From positions 62,001-126,000 of the forward strand of contig JAJYLY010000002.1 of assembly GCA_021787435.1 (NCBI GenBank): DNA of 64,000 bases, in the 5' to 3' direction. The translations under genes and the position numbers were made by a program. The DNA comes from Pseudomonadota bacterium. GTDB taxonomy: Bacteria; Pseudomonadota; Gammaproteobacteria; Burkholderiales; Gallionellaceae. Shown here one piece after another: positions 8,464 to 17,487 of the stretch (positions are counted from its first letter, which is position 1; each line of letters starts with the position of its first letter). The notes under the pieces were generated by a model. That model saw only the letters and a list, made by a program, of their open reading frames with translations. It did no database searches and was not told the origin of the DNA.

Positions 8464-9950
8464 CAGCGATGCGCCTGCACATCGAGTCCCGCCAGCACCA
8501 TTTCAGCTGCACGCAATACGGCGCGCGCCTTGTTCTGCGTTTCCTGCCACTCGCTGTCCGGATTCGAGTCCGCAACGATGCCTGCTCCCGCCTGCACATA
8601 TAGCATGCCGTCCTTCACCACGGCGGTGCGCAACGCAATCGCGACATCCATGTCGCCGTTGAATCCCAAGTAGCCGACTGCGCCCGCGTAGATTCCCCGC
8701 TTTGAGGGTTCCAGCTCGTCTATGATTTCCATCGCGCGTACTTTCGCAGCACCCGACACCGTGCCTGCCGGAAAGGTGGCTTTCAGGACGTCCATCGCGG
8801 ACAGGCCGGTTTTCAATTTTGCGTCGACATTGGAGACGATGTGCATCACATGCGAATAGCGCTCTATGATCATTTTCTCGGTGAGCTTGACCGTGCCGTT
8901 CTGTGCCACGCGACCGATGTCGTTGCGGCCCAAGTCGATCAGCATCAGGTGTTCGGCAAGCTCCTTGGGGTCTGCCAGCAGGTCCTTCGCAAGAGCCGCG
9001 TCTTCCTCTGGTGATTTGCCGCGCGGCCTTGTCCCTGCGATCGGGCGCACCGTGACGGTGTCGCCTTCCAGGCGCGCCAGTATCTCGGGCGAAGAGCCCA
9101 CCACGTGATGATCGTCCATGTCGTAATAGAACATGTAGGGAGACGGATTAATGCTGCGCAGCGCGCGGTAAAGAGATAGAGGTGATGCGGAAAAAGGTTG
9201 CACCATGCGCTGCGAGAGCACCACCTGCATGATGTCGCCGTCGAATATGTATTGCTTGGCTTTTGCGACTGCCGCCTTGAAAGATGCTTCACCGAATTCG
9301 GATTTTGCCATCCTGTGCGGCGAGGCAGGCTCAAAGGGAATTTCCACGGGCAGCCTGAGCAGGCCTGTGAGTTCGAATAGGCGCTTGCGAGCAAGCACAT
9401 AGGCATCGTTCTGTTCGGGATCTGCATACACGATGAAAGTGAGGCGTCCGGTCAGATTGTCCACCACAGCCAACTGTTCGGTGAGCATCAACAGGATGTC
9501 CGGCGTGTTGATCGCATCGGGCTTTTGAACATGGCTCAAACGCGGCTCGATGTAGCGTATGGTTTCATAACCGAAGTACCCGGCAAGGCCGCCCGAGTAG
9601 CGCGGCAATCCGAACAGAGGAGCGACCTTGAAACGCGACTGGTAGTCGCTGATATAGTCGAGCGGATTGACGGCTTCAAAAGTGGTTTCGCGGTTTTTTT
9701 CGGTCAGTGTGATCTGCATGCCGCGCACCGTGATGCGGGTGCTGGCAGGAAGACCGATGAAAGAATAGCGCCCGAAGCGCTCTCCTCCCTGGACGGATTC
9801 GAGCAAATAGGAAAACGGCTTGTTGGCGAGCTTGAGGTATAGTGAAAGCGGGGTGTCAAGATCGGCAAAAGTCTCTATAACCAGTGGAATGCGGTTATAT
9901 CCCTGCGCGGCCAGCGCGTTGAATTCCTGCTCTGTAATGGGGTGTGACAT
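8463..9950 (-). CDS. trpE: Anthranilate synthase component I
   Basis: Converts chorismate and ammonia to anthranilate with TrpG. The 495 residues are normal length. The N-terminal regulatory region has [18 protein letters not shown], where the LLES stretch is the known tryptophan feedback site. The chorismate-binding domain carries [40 protein letters not shown] and IALRTAVV. No leader peptide with tandem Trp codons is apparent upstream. The 144-base gap to gph instead holds dispersed repeat units. Confidence 0.97.
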   Translation of the reverse strand: MSHPITEQEFNALAAQGYNRIPLVIETFADLDTPLSLYLKLANKPFSYLLESVQGGERFGRYSFIGLPASTRITVRGMQITLTEKNRETTFEAVNPLDYISDYQSRFKVAPLFGLPRYSGGLAGYFGYETIRYIEPRLSHVQKPDAINTPDILLMLTEQLAVVDNLTGRLTFIVYADPEQNDAYVLARKRLFELTGLLRLPVEIPFEPASPHRMAKSEFGEASFKAAVAKAKQYIFDGDIMQVVLSQRMVQPFSASPLSLYRALRSINPSPYMFYYDMDDHHVVGSSPEILARLEGDTVTVRPIAGTRPRGKSPEEDAALAKDLLADPKELAEHLMLIDLGRNDIGRVAQNGTVKLTEKMIIERYSHVMHIVSNVDAKLKTGLSAMDVLKATFPAGTVSGAAKVRAMEIIDELEPSKRGIYAGAVGYLGFNGDMDVAIALRTAVVKDGMLYVQAGAGIVADSNPDSEWQETQNKARAVLRAAEMVLAGLDVQAHR

Positions 9951-9970
9951 GAAAAACCTCCTGTATCAGA

Positions 9971-10099
9971 AGACAGATGACAGAGGACTGAAGACAGGCA
10001 TCAGTGAATAATTCGACAATTATTAATCGTCACTGAACCAAATTTCCAATCCGCCATCTCTGTTTTCCTGAATCCTGAATCCTGAATCCTGTTTTCAGG
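9971..10099. repeat. Dispersed repeat cluster between gph and trpE
   Basis: ACAGATGACAGAGGACTGAA (9973-9992) shares its first 15 bases with a repeat at 44574. Next comes CAGTGAATAAT...ATTAT...TCACTG (about 10001-10034), an imperfect inverted repeat. Three tandem TCCTGAA units then lie at 10066-10090, running into the last codons of gph. The combination of units looks like a composite intergenic repeat element. Confidence 0.6.
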
Positions 10100-10790
10100 C
10101 CAGTTTCAGAAGCGGTAGCGCTGCGGCCAGGTTGGGGATCACTGCGTCCTGGTCCAACGTCTCGACAGGCTCGCCATGGTTGTAGCCATAGGGCACGCAG
10201 AATACTGGACATTCGGCGGTGCGCGCGGCGAGCGTGTCGTTCAACGAGTCGCCGATCAGGAGCAACTGCTCGGTCGGAATGCCGAAAAATTTCGCCGCAT
10301 GCTGCAAAGGCAAGGGGTGCGGCTTCTTCTCGGGCAGCGTGTCGCCTGACAGCACGATCTCGAAGTATCTTGCCAGATTGATGCCTTCAAGTAGCGGCTT
10401 CGTGTAGCGTTCGACCTTGTTGGTGATGCAGCCCAGTCGGAAACCCGCAGCTTTCATTGCGTCCAGGCCTTCTATCACGCCTTCAAATACCCGGCTTTGC
10501 AGCAGAAGTTCTGTGTAGTGTTTCTCGAATATGGGCAGCGCATGATCGTACAGCGCGGCATCCGGCGTTGCGTGCATGTCGCCGGTCAGGGCGCGTTTGA
10601 CCAGCCAACTGATGCCGTTGCCGATATAGCTTGCCAGAAGTGTCTGCGAAACCGGCGCATAGTCGATGTCGCGCAGCATGCGGTTGGCAGATTCAGAAAG
10701 TTCTGGTGCGGTATGCAGAAGCGTGCCGTCGAGGTCGATCACGATGGCCTTGACGCTTACGGGGGTGGTGTATCGTTTGATATGTGGCAT
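10095..10790 (-). CDS. gph: Phosphoglycolate phosphatase (HAD family)
   Basis: This 231-residue HAD phosphatase hydrolyses 2-phosphoglycolate, a product of Rubisco oxygenation or DNA repair. The nucleophile motif is VIDLDGTLLHTAPE, motif II is CITNKVERYTKPLLE, and motif III/IV is GDTLPEKKPHPLPL ... LLIGDSLNDTLAA. The ATG at 10790 is chosen because a GAGGAAAT ribosome site precedes it. A longer open frame to 10883 would run into the upstream lipoprotein gene. The order rpe - lipoprotein - gph - trpE resembles the usual betaproteobacterial rpe-gph-trpE block. Confidence 0.93.
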   Translation of the reverse strand: MPHIKRYTTPVSVKAIVIDLDGTLLHTAPELSESANRMLRDIDYAPVSQTLLASYIGNGISWLVKRALTGDMHATPDAALYDHALPIFEKHYTELLLQSRVFEGVIEGLDAMKAAGFRLGCITNKVERYTKPLLEGINLARYFEIVLSGDTLPEKKPHPLPLQHAAKFFGIPTEQLLLIGDSLNDTLAARTAECPVFCVPYGYNHGEPVETLDQDAVIPNLAAALPLLKLA

Positions 10791-10797
10791 GATTTCC

Positions 10798-11121
10798 TCA
10801 ATGCGGTTTGGCAGGCTTCGTTTCCGGAGCTTTGGGTTGATCCTTGGTTTTTGCGACATCTGCTGGGAGAACTGCGCTCGCACCCATGGTTGGGTCCAGC
10901 GTCTTGTCCTGTATGTCCTTGTCGGCCGCCTTCCATCCGTTCAGGATGGCTGTGGTGCTCTGCCCGTCGTTTTCCTTCATGCAGTCTTCGGGTTTTTCGA
11001 ATGAAACCCGACAGGCATAGCCTATCGCTTCCGCGTCCGAATTCTTCTTGTCTGCGGCCCCCGTGAGGCGGTCGCAGCCAGACAATGCGATCAGCAAAAC
11101 TAGGGCAGCCTGGCGGAACAT
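10798..11121 (-). CDS. Small putative lipoprotein, function unknown
   Basis: This 107-residue protein starts with a short hydrophobic signal ending in a lipobox, LLIALSGC, with C16 as the likely lipidated residue. The mature part is polar, contains two further cysteines (YACRVSFEKPEDCMKE) and ends in a Pro/Lys-rich tail. I recognise no domain. It sits 6 bases after rpe and 7 bases before gph, so it is probably co-transcribed with them. Location in the outer or inner membrane facing the periplasm is inferred from the lipobox. Confidence 0.75.
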   Translation of the reverse strand: MFRQAALVLLIALSGCDRLTGAADKKNSDAEAIGYACRVSFEKPEDCMKENDGQSTTAILNGWKAADKDIQDKTLDPTMGASAVLPADVAKTKDQPKAPETKPAKPH

Positions 11122-11127
11122 GGCGGC

Positions 11128-11808
11128 TTAGACCCGGGCGAGTTCGGCTCGCATTGATGCAAGCACGGTGTCGTATTTGTTTGCATCCGTATCTTTGCGG
11201 GCATTGAAGATTGCGGAGCCTGCCACGAAGGTGTCCACGCCTGCAGCAGCTACCTCTCGGATGTTCGCGGGACCCACGCCGCCGTCGATTTCAAGCCTAC
11301 AGTTGTGGCCTGCGGCGTCTATCATCTGGCGTACCTTGCGCGCCTTGTCCAGCACATAAGGGATGAACTTCTGGCCGCCGAAGCCCGGGTTGACCGACAT
11401 CAAAAGCACCATGTCCAGTTTGGGTAAGGTGTATTCCAGCACATCCAGCGGCGTGGCGGGGTTGAACACGAGGCCAGCCTTGCAGCCGGATTCTTTGATC
11501 AGGCCTATCGTGCGGTCTATGTGTTCGGAGGCTTCGGGGTGGAAGGTGATGTAGGTCGCACCCGCCTTGGCAAAGTCGGGGATGATGCGGTCCACTGGCT
11601 TGACCATCAGATGCACGTCGATGGGTGCGGTCACGCCGTGCTTGCGCAAGGCTTCGCAGACCAGGGGGCCTATGGTTAGGTTAGGCACGTAATGGTTGTC
11701 CATCACGTCGAAGTGCACGATGTCAGCACCTGAGGCTAATACGTTGTCAACTTCCTCGCCTAGGCGGGCGAAGTTGGCGGAGAGGATGCTGGGTGCGATC
11801 TGATACAT
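11128..11808 (-). CDS. rpe: Ribulose-phosphate 3-epimerase
   Basis: This 226-residue TIM barrel interconverts ribulose-5-phosphate and xylulose-5-phosphate in the pentose phosphate and Calvin cycles. Signatures are [16 protein letters not shown] at the N terminus, [16 protein letters not shown] with the catalytic Asp, [22 protein letters not shown] and [11 protein letters not shown]. With gph and cbbY nearby the cluster has a carbon-fixation flavour, but the Rubisco genes are not in the window. Confidence 0.97.
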   Translation of the reverse strand: MYQIAPSILSANFARLGEEVDNVLASGADIVHFDVMDNHYVPNLTIGPLVCEALRKHGVTAPIDVHLMVKPVDRIIPDFAKAGATYITFHPEASEHIDRTIGLIKESGCKAGLVFNPATPLDVLEYTLPKLDMVLLMSVNPGFGGQKFIPYVLDKARKVRQMIDAAGHNCRLEIDGGVGPANIREVAAAGVDTFVAGSAIFNARKDTDANKYDTVLASMRAELARV

Positions 11809-11873
11809 GGTTTTCCTTACAAAGTTTGATATGAATTATCATATTCTAAACCGAATATGCCGTTTATTGCTGG

Positions 11874-12578
11874 TCAGGATAGTTCAAGTCCCGCAGATCG
11901 GTAAAACTTTCCTAGGTCGGACAGGTCGTCAAACACTGCCGCGGCCCCTGCGAAATTCTGCCTGCTGGTGTAATAGTTGGTGGTGACATAAGTCTTGATG
12001 CCTGCGGCAAGACTGGAGCGCAACCCGTTTTCGGAATCTTCTAACGCGATGCAGTCGGCAGCCTTCAAGCGCAGCTTTTCCAAGACCCAGAAATAAATAT
12101 CCGGCGCGGGTTTTTTTTTCGGCACGATATCTCCGCAGCCGTTGGCCGCAAAAAAATCTTCCCAGTTCTTGCCAAGACCCACTTCAAGCAATGCTGATAC
12201 ATTCTCGGGTGTGGTGGTGGTGGCGATGGCGAGCGTGACTCCTGCAGCATGCGCGTCCTGTATCAGCTGTTTGATGCCCGGGCGCAGCGGCACGTTTCCT
12301 TGGCTTATCATCGCAGTGTAATGCCTGGTCTTCAGCGCATGCAGGTTTTTCACGAAATCGTCGAAATCATCCTGCCTGGTAAAGTCTGTCAGAAAGTCGC
12401 TTACATAATACTTGATGCGCTCCTTGCCGCCGGTCACCTTTAGCAGCTTGTCGTATAGGGGCACATCCCAGTTCCAGTCAAGGCCGCTGTCTGAAAAGGC
12501 TTTGTTGAATGACTGCCTGTGTCCGTCTTCGGTATCGGCAAGCGTGCCGTCCACATCAAAAATAATCGCTTTAATCAT
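11874..12578 (-). CDS. cbbY: HAD-family hydrolase, CbbY-like
   Basis: A 234-residue HAD phosphatase with the beta-phosphoglucomutase-like cap. The nucleophile motif is IFDVDGTLADTEDGHRQSFN. Motif II is AIATTTTPENV, and the acidic motif is ALEDSENGLRSSLAAG. The sequence closely fits CbbY, which dephosphorylates the Rubisco inhibitor xylulose-1,5-bisphosphate in autotrophs. It neighbours rpe and gph, other genes that often travel with the Calvin cycle. The specific substrate is inferred from family resemblance. Confidence 0.85.
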   Translation of the reverse strand: MIKAIIFDVDGTLADTEDGHRQSFNKAFSDSGLDWNWDVPLYDKLLKVTGGKERIKYYVSDFLTDFTRQDDFDDFVKNLHALKTRHYTAMISQGNVPLRPGIKQLIQDAHAAGVTLAIATTTTPENVSALLEVGLGKNWEDFFAANGCGDIVPKKKPAPDIYFWVLEKLRLKAADCIALEDSENGLRSSLAAGIKTYVTTNYYTSRQNFAGAAAVFDDLSDLGKFYRSAGLELS

Positions 12579-12581
12579 AGT

Positions 12582-12618
12582 GCAGTCGTTAGTTAGTCGT
12601 TAGTCATTAGTTGATAGA
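12582..12618. repeat. TTAGTCG-type short tandem repeat
   Basis: The run CAGTCGTTAGTTAGTCGTTA and its continuation GTCATTAGTTG holds several degenerate GTTAGTC units just upstream of cbbY, between its start and the ffh terminator. Confidence 0.5.
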
Positions 12619-12624
12619 TAAAAC

Positions 12625-12661
12625 CGTCGCTAGAGGCTATTCAAAGTAGCGTCTAGCGACG
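12625..12661 (-). terminator. Intrinsic terminator after ffh
   Basis: CGTCGCTAGA and TCTAGCGACG form a perfect 10-base stem. The inner GCTA/TAGC pairs extend the hairpin after one mismatch, leaving a 7-base loop. On the minus strand it is followed by GGTTTTATC. It lies 12 bases past the ffh stop. Confidence 0.85.
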
Positions 12662-12673
12662 TTGGTCTGTACT

Positions 12674-14026
12674 TTATCTCATTCCTGGAATTTTGCCGGC
12701 CATGCTGCGCATCATCTTGGCGATGCCGCCGCCTTTGGTGAACATCTTCATCATCTTTTGCGTCTGCTCGAACTGGTTTAGCAGCTGGTTGACATGCATC
12801 ACCTTGACCCCTGCGCCATCAGCGATGCGCTTCTTGCGCGAAGCTTTGATGATTTCAGGTTTGCGGCGCTCCTGCGGAGTCATCGAGTTGATGATGCCTT
12901 CCATCCGGCTGAAAACCTTGTCGTCCATTTTTGAATCGGCAGCGGCCTGTGAGAGCTGCGCAGGAAGCTTGTCCATCAATGCGGATACGCCGCCCATCTT
13001 GCGCATCTGCACCATCTGCATCCTGAAATCGTTCAAGTCGAAACTCTTGCCGGTCTGTATTTTCTTTGCAAGCTTCTCGGCTTCCTGCTGGTCCACGCCG
13101 CGCTGTGCTTCTTCGAGCAATGATAATACATCGCCCATGCCCAGAATGCGCGAAGCCATGCGCTCGGGGTGAAAGGCTTCCAAGCCGTTAAGCTTTTCGC
13201 TGATGCCGATGAATTTGATGGGCTTGCCTGTGATATGACGCACCGAAAGGGCGGCGCCGCCGCGCGCATCACCGTCCATCTTGGTGAGGATGATGCCGGT
13301 GAGCGGCAACGCTTCGCCAAAGGCTTTCGCGGTATTCACAGCGTCCTGCCCGGTCATTGCATCCACCACGAAAAGCGTCTCTATCGGTTTTAAGCTGGCG
13401 TGAAGTTCTTTAATCTCATTCATCATCGCATCGTCGATCGCAAGGCGTCCTGCGGTGTCTACGATCAGCACGTCGTGGTGATGTTTGCGTGCATAGTCGA
13501 GCGCGGCCAGTGCGATGTCCTGCGGACGTTGGCTGATGTCGGAAGCGAAAAAGTCGATGTTGAGCTGCTGCGCTAGCGTGCGCAACTGCTCAATGGCAGC
13601 CGGCCGATACACGTCGCAACTGACCAGCAGTATTTTTTTCTTCTGTTGGTCATGCAACAGTTTGGCGAGCTTGCCGCAGGTGGTGGTTTTGCCCGCGCCC
13701 TGCAAACCCGCCATCAGTATCACCGCGGGCGGCGTGGTGGCAAGATTGAGCGCGTCGTTGTGCTTGCCCATGATGCGAGTGAGTTCGCGATGCACCACGC
13801 CGATGAAAGCCTGTCCTGGATTCAGGTTGCCGATGACTTCCTGGCCTAGTGCGGCTTCCTTGACCTGAGTCGCGAGCTCCTTGACGACCGGCAGCGCAAC
13901 ATCCGCTTCTAGCAGCGCGATGCGCACCTCGCGCATCGCATCCTGGATGTTGGCCTCGGTAAGGCGAGCCTGTCCGCGCAGATTTTTGATGACACCTGAA
14001 AGGCGTTGCGTCAGATTGTCCAGCAT
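12674..14026 (-). CDS. ffh: Signal recognition particle protein Ffh
   Basis: This 450-residue SRP54 GTPase binds 4.5S RNA and delivers signal-sequence proteins to FtsY at the inner membrane. It shows the N domain, the G domain with P-loop AGLQGAGKTTTCGKLA, DTAGRLAIDD and TKMDGDARGGAAL, and a methionine-rich M domain ending MMKMFTKGGGIAKMMRSMAG. Length and domains are standard. It diverges from the CcsA-like gene. Confidence 0.98.
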   Translation of the reverse strand: MLDNLTQRLSGVIKNLRGQARLTEANIQDAMREVRIALLEADVALPVVKELATQVKEAALGQEVIGNLNPGQAFIGVVHRELTRIMGKHNDALNLATTPPAVILMAGLQGAGKTTTCGKLAKLLHDQQKKKILLVSCDVYRPAAIEQLRTLAQQLNIDFFASDISQRPQDIALAALDYARKHHHDVLIVDTAGRLAIDDAMMNEIKELHASLKPIETLFVVDAMTGQDAVNTAKAFGEALPLTGIILTKMDGDARGGAALSVRHITGKPIKFIGISEKLNGLEAFHPERMASRILGMGDVLSLLEEAQRGVDQQEAEKLAKKIQTGKSFDLNDFRMQMVQMRKMGGVSALMDKLPAQLSQAAADSKMDDKVFSRMEGIINSMTPQERRKPEIIKASRKKRIADGAGVKVMHVNQLLNQFEQTQKMMKMFTKGGGIAKMMRSMAGKIPGMR

Positions 14027-14087
14027 ATCTGTCCTTATGGCTGATCAATGATGTAGAATCCGATAGTCTAAAACATCCTGACAAAAA

Positions 14088-14900
14088 ATGCCTAATCTTC
14101 TCCTCACCATCATCGCATTTGCTGCTTATGCATTGCTGGCAACCTATTTCTGGCGTGCGCATGCATCGGGAGAATGCGACGAGCGCTGCCGCGGCGCAGT
14201 AGGCCACCTGTCGTTGATCCCGATCGCATTGCATGGCTATCTGTTGTGGCAGTGGATTTTTTCGGATGGCATCATAGACTTGGGTGTATTCAATGCATTT
14301 TCGCTGATCGTGTGGCTCACTCTGGTGGTGTACTGGGTCGCGCGATTCTTCTATCCGATAGGCGGGCTGCAGGCGCTGGTGTTGCCTCTTGCGGCAGTCG
14401 CGCTGCTCCTGCCGCAGCTGTTCCCTACCGATCACCGCTTGGATCATACCGATTTGCTGGCCTTCAAGGTGCACATCGCGGTTGCGATGCTGGCCTATAG
14501 CCTGTTTACCATCGCGACGTTGCATGCAGTGCTGATTTCTCTGGTTGAAAAGCGCCTGCATCATGCAAACCTGCCTCGCGTGCTGCGCACCCTGCCGCCG
14601 CTGCTGACCATGGAAAGCCTCTTGTTCCGCATGATAGGGGTAGGTTTTGTGCTGCTGACGCTGACGCTGGTCTCGGGCGTGTTTTTTTCCGAGGAGATAT
14701 TCGGCAAAGCCTGGGAGTTCAACCACAAGGTGCTGTTCGGCTTTATTTCGTGGTGCGTGTTTGCAGTGCTGCTGACCGGACATCACTACTACGGCTGGCG
14801 CGGGAAGACCGCAGTGCGTTGGACGGTGAGCGGCTTCTTGTTCTTGCTGCTGGCGTATCTTGGCAGCAAGTTCGTGCTGGAACAATTGTTGCATCGTTAA
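14088..14900 (+). CDS. CcsA/YpjD-family inner membrane protein (cytochrome c assembly type)
   Basis: A 270-residue protein with about eight hydrophobic segments and little soluble sequence. It belongs to the CcsA/CcmC-like family, with conserved histidines in a transmembrane context (DHTDLLAFKVHIAVAMLAYS and WEFNHKVLFGF), as expected for haem-handling or haem-binding membrane proteins. The position beside ffh is conserved in many proteobacteria, where it is annotated as YpjD. A role in haem export or cytochrome c maturation is inferred from the family only. Confidence 0.85.
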   Translation: MPNLLLTIIAFAAYALLATYFWRAHASGECDERCRGAVGHLSLIPIALHGYLLWQWIFSDGIIDLGVFNAFSLIVWLTLVVYWVARFFYPIGGLQALVLPLAAVALLLPQLFPTDHRLDHTDLLAFKVHIAVAMLAYSLFTIATLHAVLISLVEKRLHHANLPRVLRTLPPLLTMESLLFRMIGVGFVLLTLTLVSGVFFSEEIFGKAWEFNHKVLFGFISWCVFAVLLTGHHYYGWRGKTAVRWTVSGFLFLLLAYLGSKFVLEQLLHR

Positions 14901-14921
14901 ATTCTTTGATTATCAAGGTAC

Positions 14922-14950
14922 TTGCTAGCAAAGGCCTTGTGTCGTAGAAT
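14922..14950 (+). promoter_or_regulatory. Sigma-70 promoter of the rpsP operon
   Basis: TTGCTA at 14922-14927, 17 bases, then TAGAAT at 14945-14950, about 108 bases upstream of rpsP. The leader between holds GGGCTTTTTAAGCCC-like pairing (near 15025-15040), which could be a regulatory hairpin. Confidence 0.7.
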
Positions 14951-15057
14951 GCCTGCCCTTTTGCGGCATGCGGGCTGCATGAAGCGTAAGCAATGCAGCG
15001 CGCTGTTGAGGTTTTGCTCCGGGGCTTTTTAAGCCCATAATTTTAGATAGGTTTCTT

Positions 15058-15312
15058 ATGGTCATCATTCGTCTTTCCCGTGGCGGTTCCAAGAACCGTC
15101 CGTTTTACAACGTAGTGGTTGCAGACTCACGCAATCGTCGCGACGGCCGTTTCATCGAACGCGTTGGCTTTTACAATTCCGTTGCTAGTGAAAAGCAGGA
15201 ATCGCTGCGCTTGGATATGGCGCGCGTGGCATTCTGGCAGAGCAAAGGCGCGCAGTTGAGCGACGCGGTTGCCAAGCTGGTAAAACGAGTTGGCGCAACC
15301 GCTTCCGCCTGA
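15058..15312 (+). CDS. rpsP: 30S ribosomal protein S16
   Basis: This 84-residue protein begins [20 protein letters not shown], the unmistakable S16 N terminus, and has [18 protein letters not shown]. It is the first gene of rpsP-rimM-trmD-rplS, the conserved operon joining two ribosomal proteins with a maturation factor and a tRNA methyltransferase. Confidence 0.98.
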   Translation: MVIIRLSRGGSKNRPFYNVVVADSRNRRDGRFIERVGFYNSVASEKQESLRLDMARVAFWQSKGAQLSDAVAKLVKRVGATASA

Positions 15313-15325
15313 GAATTCCGAACCC

Positions 15326-15826
15326 ATGGTGATCATGGGGCGCGTGGCATCGGCTTTCGGCATACGTGGCTGGGTTAAAATCCAGCCGTTCAGCGAATAT
15401 GTCGACAGCCTGCTGGACTATGAAGTATGGTATCTGGGGCAGGAACAGGGGCCTTGGCGCGAAACGAAAGTGACGCTGGTCGAAGCGCGAGACAAAACGC
15501 TGGCAGCGCAGTTTCCCGGCTGTATGGATCGCAACGCCGCCGAAAAACTGAGAGGCATGCTGATCGCTGTGCCTCGCAGCAGCCTGCCGGCACAGGAAGA
15601 AGACGAGTATTACTGGGCGGATCTGATCGGGCTTGCAGTGGTCAATGTTGCTGGAGAGATTCTGGGTGTGGTTGGCGAATTGCTGGAAACAGGCGCTAAC
15701 GATGTGCTGGTTGTGAAAGGTTCGGGCCCCGACATCCTGATTCCGTTTCTGAGCAGCGTCATCGGTGAAGTGGACATGAAGGCCAGAACCATACGAGTGG
15801 ACTGGTCGGCGGATTATTTGTCGTGA
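15326..15826 (+). CDS. rimM: Ribosome maturation factor RimM
   Basis: RimM binds S19 and helps mature the 3' domain of 16S rRNA. The N-terminal barrel has [20 protein letters not shown], and the PRC-barrel domain has [13 protein letters not shown] and [15 protein letters not shown]. The ATG at 15326 is chosen, giving 166 residues. An alternative start at 15290 would overlap rpsP by 23 bases and add 12 residues, which is also compatible with the family. The stop overlaps the trmD start by four bases (GTGA). Confidence 0.93.
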   Translation: MVIMGRVASAFGIRGWVKIQPFSEYVDSLLDYEVWYLGQEQGPWRETKVTLVEARDKTLAAQFPGCMDRNAAEKLRGMLIAVPRSSLPAQEEDEYYWADLIGLAVVNVAGEILGVVGELLETGANDVLVVKGSGPDILIPFLSSVIGEVDMKARTIRVDWSADYLS

Positions 15827-16605
15827 TTTTCGATGTCATCACGCTGTTCCCGCAGATGTTCGATGCGCTGACGCAATATGGCATCACGCGTCGTGCGGCG
15901 GAGCAGGGTCGTTATGTTTTGAGGACGTGGAATCCGAGGGATTTTACAACGGACAATCACCGAACGGTGGACGACAGGCCTTACGGCGGTGGGCCCGGCA
16001 TGGTGATGCTGGCTGATCCTTTGGCTGCCGCGATCAATGCGGCGCGTGAGCGGCAGAAGGCAGGCGGTGTAACAAAAAGCCGGGTTGTTTATCTTTCCCC
16101 GCAGGGCAGGCTGCTCACCCATGCAGTGGTCAAGGAATTGGCAGCACAGCCCGATGAAGGTTTGATTCTGCTCACCGGGCGATATGAAGGAATAGACGAG
16201 CGCCTGATCAGCCAGATGGTCGATGAAGAAATTTCTATCGGCGATTATGTGTTGTCAGGCGGTGAATTGGCGTCCATGGTGTTGATGGATAGCCTGGTAA
16301 GGCAGATTCCCGGTGTGCTGGGAGATGCCGATTCGGCCGAGCAGGATTCATTTGTGCAGGGCCTGCTAGATTGCCCGCACTACACCCGCCCGGAAGTGTT
16401 TAATGGTGAAGCCGTGCCCCCGGTGTTGCTGTCAGGCAATCATGCTGACATACAGCGCTGGCGGCTTTCCCAGTCGTTGGGCAGAACGTGGACACGACGC
16501 CCGGATTTATTGGCTAAGCGTGTTTTGACAAAAGAGGAGTCTGGTCTTCTGGCCGAGTTTCAGAAGGAACAAGATCCGAAAATCAAAAAGGAGCAGTTAA
16601 AGTGA
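15823..16605 (+). CDS. trmD: tRNA (guanine-37-N1)-methyltransferase
   Basis: This 260-residue SPOUT methyltransferase makes m1G37 in tRNA, preventing frameshifts. Signatures are [28 protein letters not shown], the knot segment [13 protein letters not shown] and [14 protein letters not shown]. It starts with GTG inside the rimM stop (GTGA). Its own stop overlaps the GTG start of rplS. Confidence 0.98.
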   Translation: MIFDVITLFPQMFDALTQYGITRRAAEQGRYVLRTWNPRDFTTDNHRTVDDRPYGGGPGMVMLADPLAAAINAARERQKAGGVTKSRVVYLSPQGRLLTHAVVKELAAQPDEGLILLTGRYEGIDERLISQMVDEEISIGDYVLSGGELASMVLMDSLVRQIPGVLGDADSAEQDSFVQGLLDCPHYTRPEVFNGEAVPPVLLSGNHADIQRWRLSQSLGRTWTRRPDLLAKRVLTKEESGLLAEFQKEQDPKIKKEQLK

Positions 16606-16964
16606 ATTTGATCGAACAGTTGGAACAGGAAGAAATCGCCCGTCTGGGTAAAACTATACCGGATTTTGCGCCAGGCGATACGGTCGTCGTCAGCGTGAAC
16701 GTGGTTGAAGGCGAGCGCAAGCGTGTGCAGGCTTTCGAAGGCGTGGTGATTGCCAAGCGCAATCGCGGGTTGAACTCGGGTTTTATCGTGCGCAAGATAT
16801 CCGCCGGTGAAGGCGTGGAGCGCACATTCCAGACATACTCGCCTGTGATCGCTTCGATCGAAGTGAAGCGTCGCGGTTCTGTGCGCCGCGCAAAGCTGTA
16901 TTATCTGCGGGAACGTTCAGGCAAGTCGGCGCGCATCAAGGAAAAGCTGGCAGTGCGCCGTTAA
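16602..16964 (+). CDS. rplS: 50S ribosomal protein L19
   Basis: This 120-residue L19 has the N-terminal helix [19 protein letters not shown], the barrel [20 protein letters not shown] and the C-terminal segment [19 protein letters not shown]. It starts with GTG overlapping the trmD stop and ends the operon, directly before a strong terminator. Confidence 0.98.
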   Translation: MNLIEQLEQEEIARLGKTIPDFAPGDTVVVSVNVVEGERKRVQAFEGVVIAKRNRGLNSGFIVRKISAGEGVERTFQTYSPVIASIEVKRRGSVRRAKLYYLRERSGKSARIKEKLAVRR

Positions 16965-16982
16965 TCGGCCTTGTATGAAAAA

Positions 16983-17008
16983 AACGGGAGCTTGTGCTCC
17001 CGTTTTTT
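16983..17008 (+). terminator. Intrinsic terminator of the rpsP operon
   Basis: AACGGGAGC-TTGT-GCTCCCGTT, a perfect 9-base stem with a 4-base loop, is followed by a T run. It begins 19 bases after the rplS stop. Confidence 0.95.
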
Positions 17009-17022
17009 ATTATCATTGCGCC

Positions 17023-17487
17023 ATGCGCTATCAGGCAAAACTATATACACCTTTTTCAGTGCTCGGCATACGCTGTGCTAATGATATGTTAACGGGCATC
17101 GATTTCCTGCCAGTTACTGAAAAGACGAAAGCGCCGGAAGATGTGTTCGCCGAACAGGTGTGCTGTCAGCTGATCGGCTATCTTGAGAATCCCGATTATA
17201 AATTTTCCATTCCGCTTGCAACCAGCGGAACACCTCATCAGAAAAGAGTCTGGCTAGCTATGCTGGCCATTCCCAGCGGGAAGACGAAGAGCTATGGCGA
17301 GCTGGCGGCGGAGCTGCATTCGGGCGCGCAGGCTGTTGGGCAGGCGTGCGGCGCGAATCCGATACCCGTTGTCATTCCCTGCCACCGGGTGCTCGGCAAG
17401 ACAGGTCTTGGCGGATTCATGAAGCACGGCAGCGGTGCGCCGCTGGAGATCAAGCGCTGGCTGCTCGCACATGAACGAGCTGCTTGA
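17023..17487 (+). CDS. ogt: Methylated-DNA--protein-cysteine methyltransferase
   Basis: This 154-residue suicide repair protein removes O6-alkyl groups from guanine in DNA. The active site is IPVVIPCHRVLGKTGLGGF with the acceptor cysteine in PCHR. The DNA-binding segment is SGKTKSYGELAAELHSGAQA. The ATG at 17023 follows the terminator and gives the normal length. A longer frame would start inside the terminator. Its end overlaps the xerD start by 17 bases. Confidence 0.93.
   Translation: MRYQAKLYTPFSVLGIRCANDMLTGIDFLPVTEKTKAPEDVFAEQVCCQLIGYLENPDYKFSIPLATSGTPHQKRVWLAMLAIPSGKTKSYGELAAELHSGAQAVGQACGANPIPVVIPCHRVLGKTGLGGFMKHGSGAPLEIKRWLLAHERAA

Noticed and set aside
9951..10094. A trp attenuator or leader peptide upstream of trpE
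   Set aside because: No tandem Trp codons and no overlapping terminator/antiterminator pair; the gap is filled by dispersed repeats.
13650..14894. A 414-codon open frame on the minus strand across the ffh start and the CcsA-like gene
   Set aside because: It is antisense to two strongly supported genes and has a biased Gln/His/Arg-rich composition typical of a shadow frame.
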